The notes below the pieces were generated by a model. It had not been told where the DNA came from, made no database searches, and was given only the letters and a program-made list of their open reading frames with translations. From Motilimonas cestriensis (GTDB taxonomy: Bacteria; Pseudomonadota; Gammaproteobacteria; Enterobacterales; CBDFNC01), in contig NZ_JAIMJA010000011.1 in the NCBI RefSeq assembly GCF_021295315.1, positions 1 through 64,000 of the forward strand: a stretch of DNA of 64,000 bases, read 5' to 3'. This document shows, in pieces, positions 56,174-64,000 of the stretch (position 1 is its first letter; the number at the start of each line of letters is the position of its first letter). The position numbers and the translations under genes are program-made.

Positions 56174-57409
56174 CTAAATCTTGTGATCTATGGCTATTTC
56201 TATCACATCTTGTTGACCTGATTTAATCACGCTACTTTCGCCTTCCCACTCGCCTGCCGCGACCGCCACATTCTCATCGATCGATATTCTCGCCTTGATA
56301 ATAAACTCAGCTTGTTGGCTTAACTTCAGCTCAGGCATCATGGCGTCAGCGTCAGACAGCGTAACGGTGGCTGGAAACTCAGATAGCGGTAATTTCTTTG
56401 CTGCTAATGGCATTTTAGGGCCATTGACCATTTGCGCAAAAACAAACAAATAACCTGTGTCAGGCAGATCAACTTGATCGCTCAACGTCACTTTTACTTG
56501 GTAAGACATTGAGTCCGCTACTGGGTTCTGCTTCGCCTCATTTACTTTCGCCAGTTGCTGCTCGGCATAAGCGATACTGCTTTCAACCATACTGTAACGC
56601 TCACTCGATGGCGCTAGCAGCGGGAGCATGTTACGCCAACGTTCAATCGCACTAGCAAAGTCTTCTTGTTGCAATGCCATAAAGGCATATACCGATAAAG
56701 CTTGAATATTCTTCGGCTCAAGCCCTACGGTAGCAATGATCAAGTTTTCCGCTTGCTTGATCTTTAATGCATCCTCAGACTGCAATAACGCTTGCGCATA
56801 AGCAACACGTACATCACTGTCTGTTGGCGATAACTTATAGGCTTTATGCAATGCATCTTGTGCCAACTGACCATCACGCAGAGCGAAAGCAAGGCGTCCT
56901 AACATTAACCAACCTTGAGTATCACTAGGTTGATTAGCAAGGTGACTACGCAAGGCTAACATAAAGTCATCGACCTCTTGCTTAGAAGGAGGCTGCCCGT
57001 CCGTCATCGTCATTTTACGCTGCAAATTTTCGTAATTTGTCATAACACTTTGCCAATGACTCACTTGCTGACCCGCACCATATTGCAGGTATAAGCCGAT
57101 GGATATAGCAAAAAACAGTAAGATCCCAGGCACCAGCAGCAAGGGCAAATTAATGCGTTGAGCCGACGATTTAACCTCGACGACATCTTCCAGTAAATTT
57201 TGCTGCAATTCAGTCAGTACCGCTGCCTGTTCAGCAACGAGTCCTTGCTCGACGTCTTGCTCTATTTCTTTCACACGCCCCTTGTAGAGGGTTTTGTTCA
57301 GACTATCTCTATCAGCCTCAATCACTTGGCGGTTTTTTAACACCGGTACAATTAAAGCTAAACTCGCTATGACTAACAGCAAAATACACAACAGCCAAAA
57401 AAGCAGCAT
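56174..57409 (-). CDS. ccmI: Cytochrome c maturation protein CcmI
   Basis: The 411-residue protein has an N-terminal pair of membrane segments (LLFWLLCILLLVIASLALIV and LLLVPGILLFFAISIGLYLQY) with a cytosolic loop between. A periplasmic TPR region follows (about 145-290, e.g. GWLMLGRLAFALRDGQLAQDALHKAYKLSPTD), then a C-terminal domain. It holds apocytochrome c for CcmH/CcmF. Last gene of the ccm operon; shares one base with ccmH. Confidence 0.93.
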   Translation of the reverse strand: MLLFWLLCILLLVIASLALIVPVLKNRQVIEADRDSLNKTLYKGRVKEIEQDVEQGLVAEQAAVLTELQQNLLEDVVEVKSSAQRINLPLLLVPGILLFFAISIGLYLQYGAGQQVSHWQSVMTNYENLQRKMTMTDGQPPSKQEVDDFMLALRSHLANQPSDTQGWLMLGRLAFALRDGQLAQDALHKAYKLSPTDSDVRVAYAQALLQSEDALKIKQAENLIIATVGLEPKNIQALSVYAFMALQQEDFASAIERWRNMLPLLAPSSERYSMVESSIAYAEQQLAKVNEAKQNPVADSMSYQVKVTLSDQVDLPDTGYLFVFAQMVNGPKMPLAAKKLPLSEFPATVTLSDADAMMPELKLSQQAEFIIKARISIDENVAVAAGEWEGESSVIKSGQQDVIEIAIDHKI

Positions 57410-57867
57410 TAGTCTTTATCTCCATTTAAAATTCGTTCCAGCTTTGCTTGCTCTGCTGGATCCATCACAGGGTTGTCAGTTAAGGCGGTATTTTTTCGCG
57501 TTCTTACCAACAATACTGCTAATCCACCCAACACAAAAAATAACGGCCCTAACCACAAGAAAATGGTAGCCGGTGTCATTGGAGGATCATAGGTAACGAA
57601 GTTGCCAAAACGGGCTGCCATGTAATCAACAACTTGATCTCTGTCTTTACCTTCTTTGACCAATTCATATGCTTTTTGGCGTAAATCTTGTGCCAATGGC
57701 GCATTTGAATCGGCTATATTTTGGTTTTGACATTTTGGACAACGTAGCTCTTTAGTTAATTGTTGATACAGCACTTCCTGTTGTGGATTATCAAACTCAT
57801 AAACTTGGATTGCCGCCAAAGCCGGAACACTGAGCAATGAAACCAGCAATAAAGTAATCATTCGCAT
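57409..57867 (-). CDS. ccmH: Cytochrome c maturation thiol protein CcmH
   Basis: The 152-residue protein has a signal peptide (MITLLLVSLLSVPALA). LRCPKCQNQNIADSNAPLAQDLR near residue 41 contains the redox CxxC, and TPATIFLWLGPLFFVLGGLAVLLV is a C-terminal membrane anchor. It reduces the apocytochrome CxxCH motif. The short form (split from CcmI) is present, as in most non-enteric gammaproteobacteria. Confidence 0.95.
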   Translation of the reverse strand: MRMITLLLVSLLSVPALAAIQVYEFDNPQQEVLYQQLTKELRCPKCQNQNIADSNAPLAQDLRQKAYELVKEGKDRDQVVDYMAARFGNFVTYDPPMTPATIFLWLGPLFFVLGGLAVLLVRTRKNTALTDNPVMDPAEQAKLERILNGDKD

Positions 57868-58403
57868 TACTTCAAATCCTTAAAAATAGGGAGTAAGGTT
57901 TGCTGCCAAACATGATCGTTAACATCGCCGACATGGCGATATTGGATCACGCCTTGGCTGTCTATTAAGTAAGTTTCTGGCGCGCCATATACGCCTAAGT
58001 CCAAGCCCAACATGCCGTCTTTATCGTATAGGCTCACTTGATAAGGATTACCTAAATCCGTCAACCAGCGAATGGCTTTTTCTCTATCGTCTTTATAATT
58101 CAAACCTACAATGTAAACACCGTCAGCAGCCAACTTGTTCAAGTAAGTATGCTCTGCATAACAAGTTGGGCACCAAGTCGCCCAAACATTAAGTAACATC
58201 GGCTTACCTTTAAAAATCGAGGCATCGTGACGTGTTTCTGGTTGATAAAGATCTTGTAAGGTAAACGTTGGCACAGGCTGACCAATCAGCGCCGATTCTA
58301 ACTTAGACGGGTCAGAATAGAGCCCTTTGAACAAGAACACCACCGCCGCTAAAAATATCCCCAGGGGCAGTAGAAATAGCCAAAGACGAGGTTTATTGTC
58401 CAT
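57867..58403 (-). CDS. dsbE: Thiol:disulfide interchange protein DsbE/CcmG
   Basis: The protein is 178 residues from the ATG at 58403 (AGGAG upstream); a start 18 bases earlier is less likely. An N-terminal membrane anchor (LWLFLLPLGIFLAAVVFLF) is followed by a thioredoxin fold with active NVWATWCPTCYAEH (WCxxC). It keeps apocytochrome thiols reduced for heme attachment. Its start overlaps the ccmF stop by 11 bases. Confidence 0.95.
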   Translation of the reverse strand: MDNKPRLWLFLLPLGIFLAAVVFLFKGLYSDPSKLESALIGQPVPTFTLQDLYQPETRHDASIFKGKPMLLNVWATWCPTCYAEHTYLNKLAADGVYIVGLNYKDDREKAIRWLTDLGNPYQVSLYDKDGMLGLDLGVYGAPETYLIDSQGVIQYRHVGDVNDHVWQQTLLPIFKDLK

Positions 58404-60348
58404 CTTTCGCTCCTTTTCCACTAAATCGATAACGTTTATCTAACATCATCAGCACCCCAGCACATGCCATAATAAGCGCACCAAACCAAATCCAACGAAT
58501 AAATGGTTTGTAGTAAATACGTAATGCCCAAGCGCCATTATCCAGCTGCTCACCAAGGGCCGCATATAGGTCACGAGTGAAACCAGCATCAATCGCCGCT
58601 TCGGTCATTACATTGCGCTGTACCCGATAAAAACGCTTCTCTGCACGCATCGTAGTAACGTACTTATCACCTCTATCCACCCGCAATACACCAGTGTGAC
58701 CGTCAAAATTCGGCCCTTTAAGTGCATCCACACCTTCAAAAGTAAAGCGATAATGTTCAAATTCAATTTGATCCCCGGGGACCATGCGCACATCTTTTTC
58801 AATGCTGTAATTTTGTGTCATGGTGATACCGATAACCATGACAGCAAAACCAATATGGCCGGTGATCATGGCCCAGTGACTAATACTGAGTTTTCTAACA
58901 CCAGTGATAAAAGTATGGCGATGAGTTGCTCGCAACCACGTTTCTTGACAAGAGGTCACCACCACCCAGACTCCCAAGAAGCACCCCAATAACGCTAGCC
59001 AAGTAAAGTAAGGCGTACTCGCCATCATGTATAACGCGGTTAATACCACTGACGCCACAATGGCAATCAACAGCGTTCCAGCTAAATCACCCGGATTTTG
59101 CCTCTTCCAGCGAACTAAAGGTCCAACACCCAACAACAACATAAAAGGCACAATTAATACGGTGAAGATGCGGTTAAAGAAGGGTTCACCGATAGAAATG
59201 CTACCTAAGCCCATTTCTTTATGAACCAAAGGTAATAATGTTCCCAGCAACACCACGATTAATGCTGCGATAAGCAAAATATTGTTACCCAGTAAGAATG
59301 ACTCACGTGAAAACAAGCTATAACTGCCGCGACTTTTTACTGCATTGGCTTTAAATGCATACAACAGCAGCGAGCCACCAATCACCATGATCAAAAAGCC
59401 GAGAATGAATAGGCCTCGCTCAGGATCGCTGGCAAATGCGTGCACCGACACTAATACGCCAGAGCGCACTAAAAACGTCCCCAATAAACTTAACGAGAAA
59501 GCCGAAATGGCCAGAAGCACCGTCCACGCTTTAAATACACCGCGTTTTTCTGATACTGCCAGAGAATGAATAAGCGCCGTCCCCACTAACCAAGGCATAA
59601 AAGAAGCGTTCTCTACGGGATCCCAAAACCACCAACCGCCCCAGCCGAGTTCGTAATAAGCCCACCAACTGCCAAGGGCAATACCAGCGGTTAAAAAGAC
59701 CCATGCCGCCATCGTCCAAGGACGAGACCAACGTGCCCACGCTGAATCTAAGCGACCTTGCATTAACGATGCAATGGCAAAAGCAAACGCCACCGAAAAT
59801 CCGACATACCCCATATAAAGCATCGGCGGATGTAAAATTAAGCCGATATCTTGTAGCAACGGGTTTAAATCCCGTCCATCAACGGGAAAATAAGGTAGAG
59901 TGCGCTCAAATGGATTGGAGGTAACAATCACAAAAAGATAGAAACCAACGCCAAGCATGCCCATCACAGCCAACACTCGTGCCACTGACTCTAATGGCAA
60001 GTTTCTACTGAGCAATGCAACAGCGGCGGTCCAGCCTGATAAAATCAGCATCCACAGTAACAAAGAGCCCTCATGTGAACCCCAAACCGCTGAAATACGG
60101 TACTGCAATGGCAACTCAGAATTTGAGTGTGACGCCACATAAGCCACCGAGAAATCATTAACAATGAAAGCGTAGGTTAAGCAGGCATAAGAAAGCCCAA
60201 CAAACAAGAACTGGCATACAGCTAAGGTTCGAGCACTATTCATTAACCCTGCATGCCCTTTGTAAGCGCCCCAAAGAGGATAAAAACTCAACAAAGCAGC
60301 TAAGCCGAAAGCAATGATTAAAGTAAATTGACCGAGTTCAGGGATCAT
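58393..60348 (-). CDS. ccmF: Heme lyase subunit CcmF
   Basis: The 651-residue inner-membrane protein has about 15 hydrophobic segments. The WWD heme-handling motif is clear ([20 protein letters not shown] near residue 235), with conserved His in periplasmic loops ([24 protein letters not shown]). It transfers heme from holo-CcmE to apocytochrome c. E. coli CcmF is 647 residues. Overlaps ccmE by 4 bases. Confidence 0.97.
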   Translation of the reverse strand: MIPELGQFTLIIAFGLAALLSFYPLWGAYKGHAGLMNSARTLAVCQFLFVGLSYACLTYAFIVNDFSVAYVASHSNSELPLQYRISAVWGSHEGSLLLWMLILSGWTAAVALLSRNLPLESVARVLAVMGMLGVGFYLFVIVTSNPFERTLPYFPVDGRDLNPLLQDIGLILHPPMLYMGYVGFSVAFAFAIASLMQGRLDSAWARWSRPWTMAAWVFLTAGIALGSWWAYYELGWGGWWFWDPVENASFMPWLVGTALIHSLAVSEKRGVFKAWTVLLAISAFSLSLLGTFLVRSGVLVSVHAFASDPERGLFILGFLIMVIGGSLLLYAFKANAVKSRGSYSLFSRESFLLGNNILLIAALIVVLLGTLLPLVHKEMGLGSISIGEPFFNRIFTVLIVPFMLLLGVGPLVRWKRQNPGDLAGTLLIAIVASVVLTALYMMASTPYFTWLALLGCFLGVWVVVTSCQETWLRATHRHTFITGVRKLSISHWAMITGHIGFAVMVIGITMTQNYSIEKDVRMVPGDQIEFEHYRFTFEGVDALKGPNFDGHTGVLRVDRGDKYVTTMRAEKRFYRVQRNVMTEAAIDAGFTRDLYAALGEQLDNGAWALRIYYKPFIRWIWFGALIMACAGVLMMLDKRYRFSGKGAKDGQ

Positions 60349-60839
60349 TTATGGGCGCCTTCTAACTGTTCTTCGGTGTATTCAGGCTTGAAATGTTGCA
60401 TCCCTTTAAGTGATTCAGCAATTTCAGGGGGCATATACTCCTCATCATGCTTAGCCAACACTTCCGACGCCGTGACTGTGGTCGCATCTTTTAAAACGCC
60501 CATTGCTACAATGCCCTGCCCTTCACGAAATAGATCGGGTAAAATACCATCAAACTCAACAGTGACTAAATCGCCACCCGCATCATAGAGTTTGAAGCTC
60601 ACCTTTAAACTGCTTTGGTCCCGTACTACAGAACCCGGCATAACCATGCCACCAATTCTTAACCGCTGACCAACTTCTGGTTTAACAAGCTGTTTGCCTT
60701 TACCTTTAACCAGTTCTGAAGGTGTGTAAAACAGATCAATATTTTGCGATAAGGCATATAACACCAAACCAATTGCTGAGCCTATACCGAGTACAATCGC
60801 CAAAATAACGGCAAGGCGCTTTTTGCGTCTTGGGTTCAT
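60345..60839 (-). CDS. ccmE: Heme chaperone CcmE
   Basis: The 164-residue protein has a basic start ([29 protein letters not shown]) with one membrane anchor, a beta-barrel OB fold and the heme-binding His in [13 protein letters not shown] (HDExY). It receives heme covalently from CcmC and hands it to CcmF. Overlaps ccmD by 4 bases. Confidence 0.97.
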   Translation of the reverse strand: MNPRRKKRLAVILAIVLGIGSAIGLVLYALSQNIDLFYTPSELVKGKGKQLVKPEVGQRLRIGGMVMPGSVVRDQSSLKVSFKLYDAGGDLVTVEFDGILPDLFREGQGIVAMGVLKDATTVTASEVLAKHDEEYMPPEIAESLKGMQHFKPEYTEEQLEGAHK

Positions 60840-61042
60840 AACGTATTCTCCATACTGCGAGCGGCTTGCATACGCTTGTTGCGCTCAATGTTATTACGTA
60901 CTTGTTTAAATAATCGTGCCCGCTTCATTCGCGTGTCAATGACTATCCCTAGCATGCTGATAAACGTCGCACCAAAAGACAACCAAACATAGAAGCCATA
61001 GCCGCCCATCGCAAAAAAATCAGCCCAACTTACAAATTCCAT
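60836..61042 (-). CDS. ccmD: Heme exporter subunit CcmD
   Basis: The 68-residue protein has one membrane segment ([21 protein letters not shown]) and a basic cytosolic tail, as in CcmD. It helps release holo-CcmE from the CcmABC complex. Tightly packed between ccmC and ccmE. Confidence 0.92.
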   Translation of the reverse strand: MEFVSWADFFAMGGYGFYVWLSFGATFISMLGIVIDTRMKRARLFKQVRNNIERNKRMQAARSMENTL

Positions 61043-61782
61043 TACTTACCTCCCATCACTAAGGCCTTAACCCAAGGACGATGACTTTCCCTTTGCAAAA
61101 TTTCATTACGAAAACGCATTAACATTAGGGCACCAAAAAATGTCGCAAATGCTAATAACATAATTAACAACGGCCAAAGCATTGAAAGCGCGATGGATGG
61201 CTTATCAAACTTGGTAATGGAAGCACCTTGATGCAAAGTATTCCACCATTCCACCGAGTAATGAATAATAGGAATATTAATCACGCCAACTAAGGTCAGA
61301 ATACCGGCAGCTCGCCCCGCCAACACTTTGTCTGAAAACGCGTTATATAACGCAATCACACCCAGATACAAAAATAACAAAATCAATTCCGAGGTCAATC
61401 TAGCATCCCAAACCCACCAAGCGCCCCACATGGGCTTGCCCCAAGCCGCACCAGTAAATAAAGCAATAAAAGTAAACACTGCGCCTACGGGAGCCATCGC
61501 CGCGACGGCCATATCTGAAAGGCGAATTTGCCAAACCAAGCCGATAAATGCCGCCACGGCCATACTGGTATAGGCACCCATAGACAAAATAGCAGCGGGA
61601 ACATGTATATAAATGATGCGAAAGCTATCGCCTTGCTGATAGTCCGCAGGCGCAAACGCTAAGCCCCAGACTAAGCCAACAGCAAAAGAAATGCAGCAAA
61701 CGATAGTAAACCAAGGTATAAGCTTTCCAGCCAGTTCATAGCTAGTTTGCGCTTTGGCATAAGGGTGTAACCACTTCCACAT
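61042..61782 (-). CDS. ccmC: Heme exporter subunit CcmC
   Basis: The 246-residue inner-membrane protein has six membrane segments and the WWD motif (WGKPMWGAWWVWDARLTSELILL near residue 120). Conserved His are in FRIIYIHVPAAILSM and IHYSVEWWNTLHQ. It attaches heme to CcmE. E. coli CcmC is 245 residues. Unlike the other ccm genes it is not packed against its upstream neighbour: 145 bases separate it from ccmB. Confidence 0.97.
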   Translation of the reverse strand: MWKWLHPYAKAQTSYELAGKLIPWFTIVCCISFAVGLVWGLAFAPADYQQGDSFRIIYIHVPAAILSMGAYTSMAVAAFIGLVWQIRLSDMAVAAMAPVGAVFTFIALFTGAAWGKPMWGAWWVWDARLTSELILLFLYLGVIALYNAFSDKVLAGRAAGILTLVGVINIPIIHYSVEWWNTLHQGASITKFDKPSIALSMLWPLLIMLLAFATFFGALMLMRFRNEILQRESHRPWVKALVMGGK

Positions 61783-61927
61783 AGATTGACTCTCTATTTT
61801 ATTAACGGGCGAACCATGCCCACTTAATCATAAAAACAATGTTATAAATACAACGTCGTAAAAAATACACTTTGTTTGCAACCAACGCCCATGTAAAGCT
61901 AAAACGGGTACGGGATAACACTAAAAT

Positions 61928-62596
61928 TTAGCTAACACTAACACGTAACGATGCTGCTACGGCAAATGGTGCAAGGGTAATAGCTGTGACGAGCATTGCT
62001 CCCATAATAGCTAAGGCACCAATGTATGACTGGCCAAAGTTAGCAGCATCAATCGCCATGGTCGAAAAAATCAATACAGGAATACACAAGGGCAGCATAA
62101 TTAAGCTCAGAATAACGCCCCCCTTTCTCAAACCAACCGTCAGCGCAACGCCTATTGCACCGATAAAACTCAAAATAGGAGTGCCTATCAGCAAAGTGAA
62201 TAACACGGCCCAGTAAGTATTGAAGTCAAGTGAAAGTAGAACCGCAATTAGGGGCGATATTAAGATAATCGGCAGACCCGTGAGCAACCAGTGGGCAATG
62301 ATCTTGGCCGTGACCAACAAAGATAATGGATAAGGGCTAAGCATTAATTGCTCTAAACCACCGTCGCTAAAGTCATCTTTGAACAAACGCTCGAGTGAAA
62401 GTAGTGACGCCAACAACGCTGCCACCCAAATAATGCCGGGAGCAATACGTAGCAGCAACTGAGGCTCAGGGCCAACACCAAGAGGAAACAAAGTGATCAC
62501 GATGATAAAAAACCACAACGGGTTAAACACGTCAGCAATACGTCGAAATGCCGTTAAAAGTTCACGCCGCATGACTTGATAAAAAGCATTTATCAT
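61928..62596 (-). CDS. ccmB: Heme exporter subunit CcmB
   Basis: The 222-residue ABC permease has about six membrane segments (WFFIIVITLFPLGVGPEP, LLTGLPIILISPLIAVLLSL, VILSLIMLPLCIPVLIFSTMA). Length matches E. coli CcmB (220). With CcmA it powers release of holo-CcmE. Shares one base with ccmA. Confidence 0.96.
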   Translation of the reverse strand: MINAFYQVMRRELLTAFRRIADVFNPLWFFIIVITLFPLGVGPEPQLLLRIAPGIIWVAALLASLLSLERLFKDDFSDGGLEQLMLSPYPLSLLVTAKIIAHWLLTGLPIILISPLIAVLLSLDFNTYWAVLFTLLIGTPILSFIGAIGVALTVGLRKGGVILSLIMLPLCIPVLIFSTMAIDAANFGQSYIGALAIMGAMLVTAITLAPFAVAASLRVSVS

Positions 62597-63249
62597 TAAT
62601 CCGCCCCTACACCTACATACATGTCCTCTAGGGATGGTTTAATCATCGCTAGTTTAGAAAAATCAGCCACGGGCAAATTGAGATCTTGGTGAGTAGTAAG
62701 CAAAATCATCCCTTGATCTTGAGCATGCTTAACAAACAGTTGCTCTAATACTTTCACACCATTTTTATCTATAGCAGTAAAAGGCTCATCCAAAATCCAT
62801 AGCGGCGCCGTTGAAATCCACAATCTAGCTAACGCCACCCGTCTTTGCTGCCCTGCAGATAATTGCGCGGCAGGCATGTCTTCCAATCCTGCTAAGCCCA
62901 CTTGCGCCAACACGCTGTATAGATCACCTTGGTAGCTTGGTTCAAACATTTTTTGATAGAAGCGAAGGTTCTCTAACGCACTTAACTCTGGCTTCACTCC
63001 ACTCTGATGGCCTAAATAGAGCAAATTTTGTTGATAGGTTTCACGATCATCAGATATAGGAACCCCTTGCCACAATACTTGGCCATGATAGGGTGTCATA
63101 AGTCCAACTAATAAACGGAATAAGCTGGTTTTGCCCACTCCATTTGGACCTTCAACTTGGATGATTTGACCAGGTTTAACCTTGAGCGATAAACCCTCAA
63201 ACAGTAACCTGTCTTCTCTCACGCAACTGAGGGATTTTGCTTCCAGCAT
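62596..63249 (-). CDS. ccmA: Heme exporter ATPase CcmA
   Basis: The 217-residue ABC ATPase has Walker A GPNGVGKTSLFR near residue 35, signature LSAGQQRRVALARL and Walker B LWILDEPFTAID. E. coli CcmA is 207 residues. First gene of the ccm operon, divergent from a FliK-like gene across 114 bases. Confidence 0.96.
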   Translation of the reverse strand: MLEAKSLSCVREDRLLFEGLSLKVKPGQIIQVEGPNGVGKTSLFRLLVGLMTPYHGQVLWQGVPISDDRETYQQNLLYLGHQSGVKPELSALENLRFYQKMFEPSYQGDLYSVLAQVGLAGLEDMPAAQLSAGQQRRVALARLWISTAPLWILDEPFTAIDKNGVKVLEQLFVKHAQDQGMILLTTHQDLNLPVADFSKLAMIKPSLEDMYVGVGAD

Positions 63250-63363
63250 GGGTTACGCACTATGATTATAATTGGCTGCGGATAATAGCACAGATAATAC
63301 CTTGTATTAACCTGTGTTCTCGCAGTTTTAGCTTGGTTTTACCGACATTTCACCTCAGGATAG

Positions 63364-64000
63364 ATGATGGTTCAAAAGATAGACTCAACGCTTCCCCCCT
63401 CTCAACCCTCACCGGCTGTAGAGAAAAAAGAGCTTAACAGCAAAGGGGTAATAAATAGCTCACCCACTCCTTTGCCTGCTAGTTCAGCAGAAGAAATAAG
63501 CAAACAAATGGCTCAGCTATCTCACTTGGCAAAAGCCCGGCCACTGACTTCGCATTTATCGCAATTGGTTACCTTGCTTAAAAAGCTGCCAGTCAACAGT
63601 CAGCCAAAGACATTGCAAGCTTTACTAAGTCAACTTTTTCCCACTACTCCATCAGCATTAACATCTCTACTACAACAACTTATCACCCCTGAGAAAAATA
63701 AAGCCAATCAACTCGCACTGCGCTGGCTCGCTTTGACCATTAAACTAAAAGGGCTGCAAGATCCTAGCTTAGATAAAGCGATGAAAGATGTATTAAATGG
63801 AATGCAAGTATCACAACATGATACCCCCAACAATCAAGTTTGGTTAATGCAGCTGCCGTGGTTGATGCAACAGCAATTAAAGACAGTGCAACTAAAAATC
63901 AAGCAGCCCAAAAAAAGCGGAAAAAACAAAAAAAAATGGCAGATTCAACTTAAGCTACCTATCGGAGAGCATGACATGTTAGCCCATGCTGTAATAGAAG
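63364..64000 (+). CDS. FliK-like protein, cut by window end
   Basis: An open frame of 212 codons starts at ATGATG (63364) with AGGA four to seven bases upstream and runs off the window. The N-terminal half is Ser/Pro/Gln/Leu-rich and low in structure. Near the edge LPWLMQQQLKTVQLKIKQPKKS is followed by KWQIQLKLPIGEHDMLAHAVIE. The basic-then-amphipathic-strand pattern resembles the start of the FliK C-terminal (Flg_hook) domain. In Shewanella-type genomes a FliK-like gene followed by an FlhB-C-like gene sits here next to ccmA (family knowledge). The call depends on sequence outside the window. Confidence 0.5.
   Translation, partial: MMVQKIDSTLPPSQPSPAVEKKELNSKGVINSSPTPLPASSAEEISKQMAQLSHLAKARPLTSHLSQLVTLLKKLPVNSQPKTLQALLSQLFPTTPSALTSLLQQLITPEKNKANQLALRWLALTIKLKGLQDPSLDKAMKDVLNGMQVSQHDTPNNQVWLMQLPWLMQQQLKTVQLKIKQPKKSGKNKKKWQIQLKLPIGEHDMLAHAVIE

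Noticed and set aside
1-64000. CRISPR arrays, insertion sequences, prophage and tRNA genes
   Set aside because: No regularly spaced direct repeats, transposase or phage genes, or cloverleaf sequences were noticed anywhere in the window.

Overview
The window is chromosomal DNA from a gammaproteobacterium of the Alteromonadales/Shewanella type; the genus cannot be fixed from sequence alone. The evidence is the gene order: rpsB-tsf-pyrH-frr-uppS-cdsA-dxr-rseP-bamA-skp-lpxD-fabZ-lpxA-lpxB-rnhB-dnaE-tilS with map-glnD divergent from it, a full ccmABCDEF-dsbE-ccmH-ccmI cytochrome c maturation operon, and a fadE/gmhA/yafJ neighbourhood. No tRNA, rRNA, CRISPR array, transposase or prophage gene was found.

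Layout. 1-664 is a gene-free AT-rich stretch, followed by a lone sulfotransferase-like gene. 1351-5368 is a glycerate/sugar-acid unit (glycerate kinase, GntP permease, CdaR-type regulator) with a paired inverted operator-like motif. 5411-7254 is a predicted thiamine salvage operon (YkoF-like protein, PnuC/PnuT transporter, ThiK-like kinase) with no visible THI-box. 7633-11189 holds a periplasmic solute-binding protein, two peptidoglycan hydrolases (MepA-like and MltD-like) and a DUF2132 protein. 11407-15978 holds asnA/asnC, an AraC-LysE pair, yafJ and gmhA. Divergent from gmhA, where E. coli has fadE, lies a 629-residue FadE-derived membrane protein that keeps both ends of FadE but has lost the recognisable acyl-CoA dehydrogenase core.

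18009-25826 is a reactive-sulfur module: two half-size YeeE/YedE transporters, an ArsR/BigR-type persulfide sensor with two cysteines at the family spacing, a DUF2892 protein, an NADH-dependent persulfide reductase with a rhodanese domain, and then an RND pump (adaptor plus permease). The divergent control region has three copies of a TTAGT-N4-ACTAA dyad at an exact 30-bp period, the last one filling the spacer of a sigma70-like promoter.

25854-29716 is accessory: DUF3429, a class A (CARB-like) beta-lactamase, nfsA, a small Mpo1/DUF962-like membrane protein preceded by an overlapping 41-codon ORF that contains a hexanucleotide repeat, and an AraC regulator. 29830-52790 is the large conserved block for translation, undecaprenyl and isoprenoid precursors, outer membrane biogenesis and DNA replication. 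It lacks accA between dnaE and tilS, and skp must start at a non-ATG codon. 52931-56094 holds yciB-yciI, a ComEA-like HhH protein, an RssB-like response regulator and an MlaA protein without a lipobox cysteine. 56174-63249 is the ccm operon. A divergent FliK-like gene runs off the right edge.

Most of the window is ordinary housekeeping. The best candidates for something undescribed are the eroded FadE-derived protein, the sulfur module with its phased operators and linked RND pump, and the ATGA-coupled repeat-containing small ORF.
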